A stretch of 64,000 bases of DNA from positions 1-64,000 of the forward strand of contig JACQAG010000055.1 of the NCBI GenBank assembly GCA_016195085.1, written 5' to 3'. Numbering within the stretch: position 1 is the first letter of the stretch; each line of letters opens with the position of its first letter. Both the position numbers and the translations under genes were made by a program. This stretch comes from Pseudomonadota bacterium (GTDB lineage: Bacteria; Pseudomonadota; Alphaproteobacteria; SHVZ01). Below the pieces are notes generated by a model. The model was not told the DNA's origin. It ran no database searches and worked only from the letters and a program-made list of their open reading frames with translations. Positions 18,603 to 27,522 of the stretch are shown here, piece by piece.

Positions 18603-18627
18603 GGAGGGGGTGAAGATCACCCCCTCC
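18603..18627. terminator. Hairpin between convergent transporter genes
   Basis: Positions 18603-18613 and 18617-18627 form a perfect 11-bp stem with a 3-nt loop. It lies 13 bp after the binding-protein stop codon and before the convergent permease stop. There is no clear U-tract on either side, so termination strength is uncertain; it could be a bidirectional terminator or a stability hairpin. Confidence 0.45.
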
Positions 18628-18690
18628 CTAAAGTCCCACCCCGGGGCGAAGCCGCATCGCTTTCCACAGGGACCGTCGATTGGCGACCCG

Positions 18691-19398
18691 TCAATTGGCC
18701 CCTTGAGCCGCGCCCGGGCGGCGGGCGCCGGTTTCGATCCGCGACCAGTGCTCCAGATATTGCACCATCAGCGAGCCGACATAGGAGATCGCCAGATAGA
18801 TCACCCCGATGATGGTGAAGATGGTGAAGTACTGGAAGTTGGTGGCGGCAATGATCTGCCCGGTGAAGATCAGCTCCTTGACCGTGATCGTGGAGACCAG
18901 CGAGGTGTCCTTGAACAGCGAGATAAAGTAGTTGCCGAGGGGCGGCACCACGATGCGGAGCGCCTGCGGCAGGATGATGTGGCGCATGGTGAGCCAGCGC
19001 GACAAGCCCAAAGACTGGGCCGCCTCGTTTTGACCGTGGGCGACCGCCTGGATGCCCGCCCGATACACCTCGGAGAGATAAGCGGCGTAATTCACCGTCA
19101 GCCCGATCACACCGGCAAGGAAGGCGGGCAGCCGGAGCCCGAAAGCCGGAAGCACGAAATAGATGTAGAAGAGTTGCAGCAGCGCCGGCGTGCCGCGGAT
19201 TATCTCGACGTAGATCGTGCTGATGCGCCGAAAGAAGCCGTTGGGGCTGATGCGCATGAGCGCGATGACGAGACCCAGGACGAGGCTCAGAGCCATCACG
19301 TAGATGGTCAGCTGGACGCTGATCCAGGCGCCGCCCAGCAGCTCCATGAAGTAGAGTGGAGCGTCGCGGAAATTGAAGAGCGCGATCAGATTCTGCAC
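18691..19398 (-). CDS. Amino-acid ABC transporter permease (HisM-like)
   Basis: This 235-residue inner-membrane permease belongs to the polar amino-acid uptake family. It has about five hydrophobic segments and the ATPase-contact (EAA) loop around EAAQSLGLSRW. The frame is open upstream to 19608, but a GTG at 19398 lies exactly 6 nt after a consensus AGGAGG. Starting there gives the usual N-terminus of the family, so the longer form is rejected. It faces the family-3 binding protein convergently, an unusual arrangement, and the ATP-binding subunit is not in the window. Confidence 0.88.
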   Translation of the reverse strand: MQNLIALFNFRDAPLYFMELLGGAWISVQLTIYVMALSLVLGLVIALMRISPNGFFRRISTIYVEIIRGTPALLQLFYIYFVLPAFGLRLPAFLAGVIGLTVNYAAYLSEVYRAGIQAVAHGQNEAAQSLGLSRWLTMRHIILPQALRIVVPPLGNYFISLFKDTSLVSTITVKELIFTGQIIAATNFQYFTIFTIIGVIYLAISYVGSLMVQYLEHWSRIETGARRPGAAQGAN

Positions 19399-19723
19399 CG
19401 CTGACCTCCTGTGGATTCCTTGCGATTGGACCCGGTGTTTCCCCGCGATGTCGTTGCGGATCATCCGCGGGCCATCGGTGGCGACCGGCCGGACATTCTC
19501 GTGGCTGGGGTCGGCAATGGCAATGTCGAGTCCGCGCGCCGGCTCTATCACGACAAACCGCGCGGCGGTGGTCGACTTGAGCCCGCAGTGCTCGCCGGTC
19601 GAGGCCATCGGGCTTTCATGCAGGAAGGGCTCTTAGCCGCAGTTCCTGACAGGGTTTGTCAGCTATCGCGGCGTAACCTGAAACATGGCCGTGCTTCCTC
19701 GCACCGTTGTTTGGAGATCCCCG
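19399..19723. other. Intergenic gap without a recognised gene
   Basis: The 325 bp between the permease start (minus) and the GST start (plus) must hold divergent promoters. It contains the AGGAGG of the permease (near 19405-19410) and the GGAG of the GST gene (19713-19716). The open frames crossing it have no recognisable product. Confidence 0.4.
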
Positions 19724-20401
19724 ATGCCGATGTTGCTCTATTCCGGTCCCTTGAGCCTGTTCGCGCGCAAAGTCGAGATCGCCCTCCACGAAAAGCAGCT
19801 CGCCTTCGAGCGGATCATGGTGCCGTTCACCCAGGCAAGCGGCTATTCCCCGAAGCATCCGGCGGTGCTTGCCGCCAATCCAAAGGGACAGGTGCCGGTG
19901 CTGGTCGACGGCGATTTGACCCTGTTCGATTCCACAGTCATCTTCGAATACCTGAACGAAGCCTATCCGGAGCCGCCGCTCTACCCGCCCTCCCCTCCGG
20001 AGCGCGCGCGGTGCCGCCTCATCGAGCTCAACGCCGATGAAATACTGTTGCCGCCTCTCGTCCGATTGATGAAGCGGACCGAGCCGCCGGATCCGAACCC
20101 GGAGCGTCAAAAGCTGCGCGAGGCCGAAGCCGTAGAGGCCGAGCGCACGCTTCTCGGCCACTACGCGCGTCTGGAGGCCGAACTCGCTGACCAGGAATTC
20201 TTTTGCGGCCGCTTCTCGGTGGCCGACATCGCCCTGTTCATGAGCATCCTGTTCGCGCTCAGGCTCAGAGGACCGCGGCTGGAGGCCAACAAGGGGCTCG
20301 CCCGCTGGTATGAACGAGTCGGGGCACGCCCCTCGGCAGCGCGCATCGCCGCGGAAGTTGCCGCCGCCGACCGCGCCTTGTCTCCGGTGCTGCGAGATTG
20401 A
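19724..20401 (+). CDS. Glutathione S-transferase family protein
   Basis: The 225-residue cytosolic protein has the two-domain GST layout. A thioredoxin-like N-terminal domain (about 1-80) includes the GPLSLFARKVEIAL segment in the active-site position, PKGQVPVLVDGD with the cis-Pro, and the DSTVIFEYL glutathione-contact motif. An all-helical C-terminal domain follows, with the SVADIALF capping motif. The ATG at 19724 has a GGAG site 7 nt upstream, so an upstream ATG at 19685 is not preferred. The substrate is unknown; stress or detoxification roles are usual. Confidence 0.9.
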   Translation: MPMLLYSGPLSLFARKVEIALHEKQLAFERIMVPFTQASGYSPKHPAVLAANPKGQVPVLVDGDLTLFDSTVIFEYLNEAYPEPPLYPPSPPERARCRLIELNADEILLPPLVRLMKRTEPPDPNPERQKLREAEAVEAERTLLGHYARLEAELADQEFFCGRFSVADIALFMSILFALRLRGPRLEANKGLARWYERVGARPSAARIAAEVAAADRALSPVLRD

Positions 20402-20487
20402 GCCCAGACCGGATGCGGCACCGATGACAACACAGGAGCGGAGCGCCTATATTTTCTCCGTCCCAGCGCTGCTTCGAGGCCCTAGCC

Positions 20488-21378
20488 ATGTCGCTCTCGA
20501 TCCGCCCCATTGACCCCCAGCGGTCCGGCTTTGCCGGCGAGGTATCCGGCATCGACATTGCCGAAGGCGTCACGGCGGCGACCGCGGCGGAAATCGAGGC
20601 GGGCATGGACAAATACGCCGTCCTCGTCTTCCGCGACCAGCCGCTGACCGACGATCAGCAATACGCGTTCTCGCAGCATTTCGGGCCGATGGAGACGGCG
20701 ACGGGCGATCTCACGCGCAAAGCCGAGCGCCGCCTCGACATGCGCTTCAACGACATCTCCAATCTCGACAAGGACGGCAAGCTCAGGGCGCGCGATGATC
20801 GCGCGCGACTCTTCTCGCTGGGAAATCTCCTCTGGCACTCGGACAGCTCGTTCAAGCCGACGCCGGCCAAGTTCTCGATCTTGTCGGCGCGGGTGGTGCC
20901 GGGCGAAGGCGGCAACACGGAGTTTGCGGACATGCGCCAAGCCTGGGACGCGCTGGACGAGAAGATCAAGCAGGAATGCCGCGACCTCGTCTGCGAGCAC
21001 AGCCAGATGTATTCGCGCGGCATACTCGGCTTCACCGAGTTCAGCGAGCACGAGCGGGAGGACTCCACGCCGGTGCCGCAGCGCCTGGTCCGCCGGCATC
21101 CCAGGACCGGCCGCCTCTCCCTCTACCTATCGGCCCATGCCGGCGTCATCCGCGGTTGGCCGGTGCCGGAGGCACGCGCGTACCTCCGCGATCTGAACGA
21201 GCACGCGACCCAGCGGGAATTCATCTACGCGCACACATGGCGGCAGTTCGATCTGGTGATCTGGGACAATCGCGTGGTGATGCACCGGGGCCGGCGCTTC
21301 GACCCTACCCAAGTGCGCGACATGCACCGCACCACCGTTGCCGACTCAGCACCCACGCTGGAGCAGTCCGGCCCCTGA
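20488..21378 (+). CDS. TauD/TfdA-family 2-oxoglutarate-dependent dioxygenase
   Basis: This 296-residue non-heme Fe(II) oxygenase uses 2-oxoglutarate and O2 to hydroxylate a substrate. The iron ligands are visible: His117 and Asp119 in LWHSDSS and His266 in VVMHRGR. A downstream Arg in the MHRTTV segment should bind 2-oxoglutarate. The N-terminus (GEVSGID) is typical of TfdA-like members, which act on aryloxyalkanoates, taurine or related acids. The substrate cannot be fixed. It follows the GST gene by 86 bp on the same strand. Confidence 0.9.
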   Translation: MSLSIRPIDPQRSGFAGEVSGIDIAEGVTAATAAEIEAGMDKYAVLVFRDQPLTDDQQYAFSQHFGPMETATGDLTRKAERRLDMRFNDISNLDKDGKLRARDDRARLFSLGNLLWHSDSSFKPTPAKFSILSARVVPGEGGNTEFADMRQAWDALDEKIKQECRDLVCEHSQMYSRGILGFTEFSEHEREDSTPVPQRLVRRHPRTGRLSLYLSAHAGVIRGWPVPEARAYLRDLNEHATQREFIYAHTWRQFDLVIWDNRVVMHRGRRFDPTQVRDMHRTTVADSAPTLEQSGP

Positions 21379-21404
21379 TACTCGTGGCCGCCGCTCGCCG
21401 CCCC

Positions 21405-22268
21405 TCAGCGCGGGACGAGCTTGCGATAGAGATGCCAGGTGGCATGCCCGAGGACAGGCATGACGATGATCAGCCCGAGAAACAGCGGAATGGATCCGAG
21501 CACCAGGCCGGAGGCGACGATCAGCCCCCAAACCGCCATCGGTACGGGATTGGCGAGGACGGCGCTGACCGACGTCCTGACCGCGGTGTCGAGCCCGACA
21601 TTGCGATCGAGCAGCAAGGGGAACGACACCGTGCCGATCGCCAGCACCACGAGCGCGAAGAGGAACCCGACGCCCATGCCGACGACGATCAAGGTCCAGC
21701 CGGGCTGGGTGGTGAGCACGTCGAAGACGAACAAGCCGATCGAGGTCGGCGGCTCCGGACCGAGAGTGAGATCATAGATGATCTGGGCGACGAGCAGCCA
21801 GATGAGAAACAGCGCCACCAGCATTAGGCCCAGCACCACGACCGCGCCGAAGGCCGGCGATTGCGTCACGCCGATGGCGTCCGCCCAGGTGATCTGGACG
21901 CCCTCTTCCCGTCGACGGCTCATTTCATAGAGGCCGATCGCGGCGAACGGGCCGACCAGGGCGAAGCCCGAGGCCAGCGGGAACAAGAGCGGCAGCATGT
22001 CATAGCCGAAGGCGAGCCGCGCCAGAACGAGGCCGACCAAGGGATAGATGAAGCAAAGAAAAATGACGTCGGTGCGGTAGGCGCCGAAATCATCGAGACC
22101 CTTCGCCAGGACCTCGCGCAACTCCGCAGTCCGGATCCGGCCGATCGCAGGTGCGGGTGAATGGAGGTTCTCATGGAGACGACGCATGGCGCGGCGCGCC
22201 GATCCGAAGGCAAGAGCCGCATCGTTGAGCTGCGCCCATCCCCATTCGATGGGATTTCGGATGGCCAT
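21405..22268 (-). CDS. DUF2189 family integral membrane protein
   Basis: This 287-residue inner-membrane protein has about six hydrophobic segments. It contains the YEMSRRREEG motif after the second segment that is typical of DUF2189 proteins, common in alpha- and betaproteobacteria. Some relatives are annotated as cytochrome c oxidase subunit I-like, but no heme ligands are evident, so that name is not used. It converges on the dioxygenase gene with 26 bp between stops. Function unknown. Confidence 0.75.
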   Translation of the reverse strand: MAIRNPIEWGWAQLNDAALAFGSARRAMRRLHENLHSPAPAIGRIRTAELREVLAKGLDDFGAYRTDVIFLCFIYPLVGLVLARLAFGYDMLPLLFPLASGFALVGPFAAIGLYEMSRRREEGVQITWADAIGVTQSPAFGAVVVLGLMLVALFLIWLLVAQIIYDLTLGPEPPTSIGLFVFDVLTTQPGWTLIVVGMGVGFLFALVVLAIGTVSFPLLLDRNVGLDTAVRTSVSAVLANPVPMAVWGLIVASGLVLGSIPLFLGLIIVMPVLGHATWHLYRKLVPR

Positions 22269-22571
22269 GGTCGTTCCTCCCGAACCGATGGTTCGAGGGA
22301 CGCGGGCCAGCCGTGGCAGCGCCGCCTCACCGGCCGCCGGTCACGAGAGACCCGCGACCCGCGTAACTCAATTATACTCCCGTCCAGGGTCGGCGTCCTC
22401 CGGCATCTCCCCCGCCCGGATCGGTGCCGGACCGATCGGCCACTAACCGCCGCCCTCGCTCCAGACCGGCAGCGTGCCCACACGGCAATCTCCGAGATCC
22501 GCGAAGACGCGGTCGTCCGAGGAATGCTCGTGGGACGGAAGGGGGGATCGAGGCAGGCTACTTCGGAAGGG
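22269..22571. other. Intergenic gap without a recognised gene
   Basis: About 300 bp lie between the DUF2189 start codon and tRNA-Phe, both on the minus strand. I see no gene, no clear hairpin terminator and no repeat. It should contain the DUF2189 promoter. Confidence 0.4.
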
Positions 22572-22647
22572 TGGTGCCCAGGGACGGAATTGAACCGCCG
22601 ACACCATGATTTTCAGTCATGTGCTCTACCAACTGAGCTACCTGGGC
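22572..22647 (-). tRNA. tRNA-Phe (GAA)
   Basis: The 76-nt gene folds as a standard cloverleaf on the minus strand. The 7-bp acceptor stem pairs 22641-22647 with 22576-22582, the anticodon is GAA in the loop CTGAAAA, the T loop is TTCAATT, and the CCA end is encoded at 22572-22574. It lies 74 bp downstream of yacG on the same strand. Confidence 0.97.
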
Positions 22648-22721
22648 CCTGCTCGAAGGACGGACGCTTATAGAAGAAACGGCCGGTCCCTGTCCACTCC
22701 CGTCCAAGCGGATAAGGGGCT

Positions 22722-22946
22722 TCAATCCTCACGGTTCTTGGCCTCGCCGGCGGGCGCCGCCGGATCCTCGTCCTCATCCTCCGAAGGTTGCTTCGCCGGC
22801 ACGCGGTAGGACTCGTTGAACCAGCGCCCGAGGTCGATATCGGCGCAGCGCCTGGAGCAGAACGGCCGGTAGCGCGGTTCGATTGCCGGCCGCTCGCAGA
22901 TCGGGCAAAGCAAGGTCTTCTCGACACGCGGCTTGGGTTCGACCAT
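22722..22946 (-). CDS. yacG: DNA gyrase inhibitor / zinc-binding protein YacG
   Basis: This 74-residue protein has the four-cysteine zinc site of YacG: Cys14, Cys17, Cys30 and Cys34 (CPIC ... FCSRRC), followed by the DLGRWFNE segment. The family binds the GyrB C-terminal domain and inhibits gyrase. The acidic tail (EDEDED) is longer than in E. coli. The longer open frame is rejected because the ATG at 22946 lies 2 nt after the RNase G stop codon, giving tight coupling in the operon. Confidence 0.9.
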   Translation of the reverse strand: MVEPKPRVEKTLLCPICERPAIEPRYRPFCSRRCADIDLGRWFNESYRVPAKQPSEDEDEDPAAPAGEAKNRED

Positions 22947-22948
22947 GG

Positions 22949-24331
22949 CTATCGCGCCACCACCTCGAATTGCTCTGCGCGAAAATCCTTGGCCACCTCG
23001 CGCTCGAAGCTCCCCCCGAGGCGCACCTCGGCCTCCTCCCGGCTTGCTCGCCCCTCTTTCTCCAGCCAACGCACGACCTCGCCGGCCGCGCTGAGGCTGA
23101 GCCGCTTGCCCGGGTTGGCGCCGGCGGCACGGATGATCGCCCGGAGCGCCTCCAAGCCGACCGTTTCCGTACTCTTGACGGCTCGACGGCGCTCGGTCAG
23201 CCGACCCGCCAGCGAGGCGCCGGATCTGGGGCGGATCAGCTCGAAAAGCCCGCTCCGCGTCCAGCCCATGACCTGCACGCTCATGGGATCGTCGGCCACC
23301 GTCTCCATCATCGTCGCCACCACCCGGTCGCGATCGCTACGCTCGGAGAGTCTCAGAAAATCCACGACGATCAAGCCACCCAGCGCTCGGAGCCGGACTT
23401 GCCGGGCGATCTCTACCGCCGCTTTCAAGTCGATGGCGAGGCGGTCGCGCATTTGCCCGCTCTTCGCATCGACATCGATGGCGACCAAGGCCTCGGTCTC
23501 CTCGATGGTGAGCGTTGCTCCGCCCGGCAGCATCACTTGCGGCTCCAGCGCCGCCTCGATCTCCGCCTCGATTCCGAGCGCTTCGAACAGGTTGCCGCCC
23601 TGACGCAGCTGGAGCCGATCGACCAGATCCGGCTCCTCCTCTGCGGCCCAGGCGCGGGCTTCGATGAGGAGGTCGGCATCGTCGAAGAGGACCTCGTCGG
23701 GCAAGCGATCGCGATCGCCGGCCTCGACCATCGCGGCAATTGCGAGGCTGGCGCGCGCCAGCAGCACCGAGGGCGCCTTGAGGGTTCGGGCGCGCTCCTC
23801 GGCTTGGCGCCAGCGTGCGACCAGACGCTCGCGATCGCGCTGCAGCGCTGCTTCGGATTGGCCCGCGGCGGCCGTGCGCAGGAGGGCGCCCAATCCGGTC
23901 TCGGCGAGCGCCATCTCCGTCATCGTCCGCAGGCGGTGGCGCTCGGCGCCGGAGATGCGGCGCGACACCATCACCTCCGGGCGCATGGGATTGAGCACGT
24001 GGAAGCGGCCCGACAGCCCCACTTGGCGCGTCAGCGTCGGCCCCTTCTCGCCGCGCGCGTCCTGCGCCACCTGCACAATCGCCGTTTGGCCCTCAGGGGG
24101 CAGATCCTCGGCGCGTTCCTGCAGAAAGCCCGGGCGCTCCCCGCCGACATCGATGAAGGCGGCGCCGAGCTCGGCATCGACCCGGATCACGCGTCCGACC
24201 AGCACGGCGCCGAGCTGCGAAGCGCGGTCGAGACGCTCATGCTCGATTTCGACCAAGAGCCCATCTTCGAGCATGGCGATCCGGGTCTCTCCAGGCCCAC
24301 GCTCCACCGCCAAGGTCAGGCCGCCGGTCAT
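22949..24331 (-). CDS. rng: Ribonuclease E/G family protein (RNase G-like)
   Basis: At 460 residues this is the short RNase G form, without the long C-terminal scaffold of RNase E. An S1 RNA-binding domain covers about 35-80 (GRVIRVDAELGAAFID). The catalytic metal-binding aspartates are expected in VAIDVDAKSG and LIVVDFLRL. The Zn-link CPxCxG motif typical of RNase E is not seen. The ATG at 24331 overlaps the stop of maf (ATGA), which rejects the longer open frame. It should act in 16S rRNA 5' maturation and mRNA decay. Confidence 0.88.
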   Translation of the reverse strand: MTGGLTLAVERGPGETRIAMLEDGLLVEIEHERLDRASQLGAVLVGRVIRVDAELGAAFIDVGGERPGFLQERAEDLPPEGQTAIVQVAQDARGEKGPTLTRQVGLSGRFHVLNPMRPEVMVSRRISGAERHRLRTMTEMALAETGLGALLRTAAAGQSEAALQRDRERLVARWRQAEERARTLKAPSVLLARASLAIAAMVEAGDRDRLPDEVLFDDADLLIEARAWAAEEEPDLVDRLQLRQGGNLFEALGIEAEIEAALEPQVMLPGGATLTIEETEALVAIDVDAKSGQMRDRLAIDLKAAVEIARQVRLRALGGLIVVDFLRLSERSDRDRVVATMMETVADDPMSVQVMGWTRSGLFELIRPRSGASLAGRLTERRRAVKSTETVGLEALRAIIRAAGANPGKRLSLSAAGEVVRWLEKEGRASREEAEVRLGGSFEREVAKDFRAEQFEVVAR

Positions 24332-24915
24332 CGATAGCCGAGCCCGGCCAGCAGCATGCGCGCCTCGTAGAGGGGTAGTCCGACCACGTTGGAGTATGAG
24401 CCGGAGATATGACGCACGAACATCGCGGCCAGTCCTTGTATGGCGTAGCCGCCGGCCTTGCCGTGCCATTCCTCCGAGCCGAGATAATGCAGGAGTTCCT
24501 CCTGTTCCAGGCGCTTGAAGCCGACGACGGTGGTGACCAGACGCAGGCGCAGCCGGCCGTCGGGTGCCGCCACCGCAAGACCGCCCAGCACGCGGTGGCG
24601 CCGGCCGGAGAGACGTTCCAGGCATTGCCGCGCGGCGGTTTCGCTCTCGGCTTTGGGCAGCAAACGGCGGCCAAGGGCGACGACGGTGTCGGCGCCGATC
24701 ACATAAGCTCCGGGGTGGCGTGCCGCGACGGAGCGCGCCTTCGCCTCGGCCAGCCGCAAGGCCGCCTGGCGCGGCAGCTCGCCTCGTCTCGGGGTTTCGT
24801 CCACATTCGCTGGATCGACGACATCCGGCCGGCAGCCGATCTGGCTCAAGAGCTCGAGGCGGCGCGGCGAGGCCGAGGCTAGGACCAATGTCGCCCGCGG
24901 GGGCGAATGGGGCAT
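24328..24915 (-). CDS. maf: Maf family nucleotide pyrophosphatase
   Basis: This 195-residue protein has the Maf signature LASASPRR near the N-terminus and GADTVV with the conserved Asp. Maf proteins hydrolyse non-canonical or pyrimidine nucleoside triphosphates to monophosphates, limiting misincorporation. Which of the two paralogous types it represents (dTTP/UTP or m7GTP) is not settled here. It lies 15 bp downstream of infA and overlaps the RNase G gene by 4 nt, a conserved alphaproteobacterial arrangement. Confidence 0.92.
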   Translation of the reverse strand: MPHSPPRATLVLASASPRRLELLSQIGCRPDVVDPANVDETPRRGELPRQAALRLAEAKARSVAARHPGAYVIGADTVVALGRRLLPKAESETAARQCLERLSGRRHRVLGGLAVAAPDGRLRLRLVTTVVGFKRLEQEELLHYLGSEEWHGKAGGYAIQGLAAMFVRHISGSYSNVVGLPLYEARMLLAGLGYR

Positions 24916-24930
24916 CGGCGTAGACGGCGG

Positions 24931-25149
24931 CTATTTGAAGCGGAAGGTGATACGCCCTTTGGTCAAATCGTAGGGCGTCATCTCGACATTGACCCGATCG
25001 CCGGCCAGCACCCGGATGCGGTTCTTGCGCATCTTGCCGGAGGTGTGCGCGAGTACAACGTGCTCATTGTCCAACTTCACGCGAAACATTGCATTAGGCA
25101 GCAATTCGCTGACGGTGCCCGAGAATTCGATGACGTCTTCCTTGGCCAT
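24931..25149 (-). CDS. infA: Translation initiation factor IF-1
   Basis: This 72-residue S1/OB-fold protein is the standard size and sequence type for IF-1 ([13 protein letters not shown] at the start, GRITFRFK at the end). It occupies the ribosomal A site during initiation. A GGAG site 5-6 nt upstream of the ATG at 25149 fixes the start and rejects an upstream ATG. It is transcribed with the phosphatase upstream and maf downstream. Confidence 0.97.
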   Translation of the reverse strand: MAKEDVIEFSGTVSELLPNAMFRVKLDNEHVVLAHTSGKMRKNRIRVLAGDRVNVEMTPYDLTKGRITFRFK

Positions 25150-25273
25150 TGAGGCTCCTAGCTGGGGTTCGGTGCGGGTGAAAGTGGCCGCCGGCACCAG
25201 CGGGGTCAAGAGCTTTCGCAGTCACGGGCAAGAGAGCGGGCGGGCGGCGCGCCATGGCCCCTGCGGCCGCCCT

Positions 25274-25741
25274 TCAGACCTGCGGCGAGGCCTGCGGCGG
25301 GAACCGCGCCCTGATGCGTGTTGCCAAGGCATCGCGTACGCTGCGATAGGCGTCGAGCATCGCGCTCCGGCTGCCCTCGATCATGCTGGCGTCGAGGGTC
25401 GTCCAATACTCGACGTCGCACGCCATCACCCGCGTCAATTCCAGGGCTCGATGGTGCGCCTCGGGCGACAGCGAGACGACCAGATCGAAGGAGCTGTCCG
25501 CGAGGTCGTCGAAGGTCTTGGGCCGATGATGGCTGAGGTCGATGCCGATCTCCGCCATTGCCGCAACCGCGAAGGGATCGACCTCGACGGCTCTGAGGCC
25601 CACCGAATCCACATAGACGCGTCGCCCATGCAATCGCTTCAGCAACGCCTCCGCCATCGGCGACCGCACGGCATTCAGCGTGCAGGCGAACAGCACGGAA
25701 CTCGGCAGCGCCGGGCGTGGCTCCGCGTGGCTCATGCTCAT
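25274..25741 (-). CDS. Low-molecular-weight protein tyrosine phosphatase / arsenate reductase-like
   Basis: This 155-residue cytosolic protein carries the P-loop CX5RS, with Cys20 and Arg26 (CTLNAVRS), followed by PMAEAL. That is the low-molecular-weight phosphatase fold shared with thioredoxin-linked arsenate reductases. The downstream general-acid Asp is less clear than in classical phosphatases (LDAS rather than DPY). The ATG at 25741 overlaps the UPF0262 stop by 4 nt; a second ATG two codons on is also possible. Position between UPF0262 and infA is typical of alphaproteobacteria. Confidence 0.88.
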   Translation of the reverse strand: MSMSHAEPRPALPSSVLFACTLNAVRSPMAEALLKRLHGRRVYVDSVGLRAVEVDPFAVAAMAEIGIDLSHHRPKTFDDLADSSFDLVVSLSPEAHHRALELTRVMACDVEYWTTLDASMIEGSRSAMLDAYRSVRDALATRIRARFPPQASPQV

Positions 25742-26214
25742 AGTCTGAGATGCAGCGCGCAGAGCAGCGTGAACAGCCGCCGTGCGGTGTCGAAATCCAC
25801 TTCGAGCCGATCGGCCAGACGCTCCTGCAGCAGCTCCGAGCCTTCGTTGTGCAGCGCCCGGCGACCCATGTCGATCGCCTCGATGCGCGACTGCGGCGCG
25901 CTGCGGACCGCGTCGAAATAGCTGTCGCAAATCGTGAAGTAGTCCTTGACCAGCCGTCGAAACGGAGCGAGCGGCAGCTCGACCTGGACGAGGCTCTCCT
26001 CCTCGGTCGAGCGAATATCGAGGCTGAGCTTGTTTTCGACCACGGCCAGATGCAGGTGGTACGGGCCGGTGCCTGCATCGCGCGGCTGGAAGTAGTTCTG
26101 CTCGACCAGATCGAACACGGCGACTGCGCGCTCATGATCGATATCCGGTCCGCGCCGGGCGATGCTGGCCTCGTCCAAGGTGATCTTGACGATGCGGCTG
26201 CCGGGCTCGGACAT
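25738..26214 (-). CDS. UPF0262 family protein
   Basis: This 158-residue protein belongs to UPF0262, a family largely confined to alphaproteobacteria and usually encoded after hisD. Its length and the central FRRLVKDYF and C-terminal DFDTARRLFTLL segments fit the family. No catalytic motif or membrane segment is seen and its role is unknown. It starts 9 bp after the hisD stop codon and overlaps the phosphatase start by 4 nt. Confidence 0.88.
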   Translation of the reverse strand: MSEPGSRIVKITLDEASIARRGPDIDHERAVAVFDLVEQNYFQPRDAGTGPYHLHLAVVENKLSLDIRSTEEESLVQVELPLAPFRRLVKDYFTICDSYFDAVRSAPQSRIEAIDMGRRALHNEGSELLQERLADRLEVDFDTARRLFTLLCALHLRL

Positions 26215-26223
26215 GGCCGCGCG

Positions 26224-27522
26224 CTACTTCTGCGGCCCGAGTCTCAGCGCCACGGAGAGCGCATGCGCGCCCAAGCCCTCCGCTTCGGCGAGCGTAACGG
26301 CGGCCGGTCCGATCCTTGACAAAGCGCCGACGTCGCAGCCGACCAGCGTGGTTCGCTTCATGAAGTCGAGGACCCCCAGGCCGGAGGAGAACCGGGCGGT
26401 GCGCGAGGTCGGCAGCACGTGATTGGGTCCGGCGACATAGTCGCCGACCGCTTCCGGCGTATGCCGACCGAGAAAGATTGCGCCGGCATGCTTGACCTGT
26501 CGCGCCACAGCCTCGGGATCGTCGATGGCCAGCTCCAGATGCTCCGGCGCCAGGCGGTTGATCAGCGTCACCGCGGCCTCGATCCGATCGACGATGATGA
26601 CGGCGCCGTGGTCGCGCCAGCTCGCCCCGGCGATGGGCGCGCGCTCGAGCCGTCCCAGATGCCGCTCGGCCGCCGCCGCCACCGCCTCGGCAAAAGTCGT
26701 ATCGTCGGTGATGAGGATCGCCTGGGCGGTAGGATCATGCTCGGCCTGGGACAGGAGGTCGGCGGCGATCCAGCCGGGATCGTTGTTTCGGTCGGCGATG
26801 ACGACGATTTCCGAAGGTCCGGCGAAGGCATCGATGCCGACATGGCCGAAGACCTGGCGTTTGGCGGTCGCGACATAGATGTTGCCGGGGCCGACGATCT
26901 TGTCCACGGGCCGGATGGTCTCGGTGCCGTAGGCGAGCGCAGCCACCGCCTGGGCGCCGCCCAGCCGGTAGATCTCCCGGATTCCCGCCCGCCTGGCGGC
27001 CGCGAGCACCAGCGGGTTCAGCCTGCCTTCCGGTGTCGGCACCGTCATCGCCACCCGCTCGACTCCGGCCACGCGCGCCGGCAGCGCGTTCATCAAGACC
27101 GAGCTCGGATAGGCCGCTAGCCCGCCAGGCACGTAGAGACCCACCGAATCGAGCGGGTGCCATCGCATCGCCAGGTCGACGCCGTCCTCGTCGCGATAGC
27201 GGAGATCCGCGGGCAATTGGCGGCGATGGAAAGCCTCGATGCGCCGCGCCGCGAGATCCAGGGCCGCCAGCTGGTGCTTCGGCACGGTGGCGAGCGCTGC
27301 CTCGATCTCCGCTTCGCCGATCCGAAAGCGCTCCTGTGTCAGCTCCAGGCGATCGAACCGGAGGGTGAGCTCGATCAGTGCCTGGTCGCCCCGCTGGCGC
27401 ACCTCGGCGATGATGGCGGCGACGGCTCCGGCCACGTCCTCGACGGCACCTTCGCGATCGGCCAGCAGGCGGCAAAAGTCCCGCTCGAAGTCGGCCGAGC
27501 GCGCATCAAGCCGTCTGGGCAT
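26224..27522 (-). CDS. hisD: Histidinol dehydrogenase
   Basis: This 432-residue zinc enzyme performs the last two steps of histidine synthesis, L-histidinol to histidine with 2 NAD+. Expected family features are present: the GPGN(I)YV loop, SQAEHDP with the metal-binding Gln and His, and APEHLE with the catalytic Glu-His pair. The ATG at 27522 lies inside the end of hisG, an overlap of 17 nt, and is chosen over an in-frame start 12 codons upstream. Neighbours hisG and UPF0262 confirm the assignment. Confidence 0.96.
   Translation of the reverse strand: MPRRLDARSADFERDFCRLLADREGAVEDVAGAVAAIIAEVRQRGDQALIELTLRFDRLELTQERFRIGEAEIEAALATVPKHQLAALDLAARRIEAFHRRQLPADLRYRDEDGVDLAMRWHPLDSVGLYVPGGLAAYPSSVLMNALPARVAGVERVAMTVPTPEGRLNPLVLAAARRAGIREIYRLGGAQAVAALAYGTETIRPVDKIVGPGNIYVATAKRQVFGHVGIDAFAGPSEIVVIADRNNDPGWIAADLLSQAEHDPTAQAILITDDTTFAEAVAAAAERHLGRLERAPIAGASWRDHGAVIIVDRIEAAVTLINRLAPEHLELAIDDPEAVARQVKHAGAIFLGRHTPEAVGDYVAGPNHVLPTSRTARFSSGLGVLDFMKRTTLVGCDVGALSRIGPAAVTLAEAEGLGAHALSVALRLGPQK

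Noticed and set aside
18691-19608. 305-residue version of the amino-acid permease
   Set aside because: A consensus AGGAGG before the GTG at 19398 and the family N-terminus support the shorter form.
24332-24625. N-terminal extension of RNase G
   Set aside because: The extra region is the antisense-frame shadow of maf; the ATG at 24331 overlaps the maf stop as expected for coupled genes.
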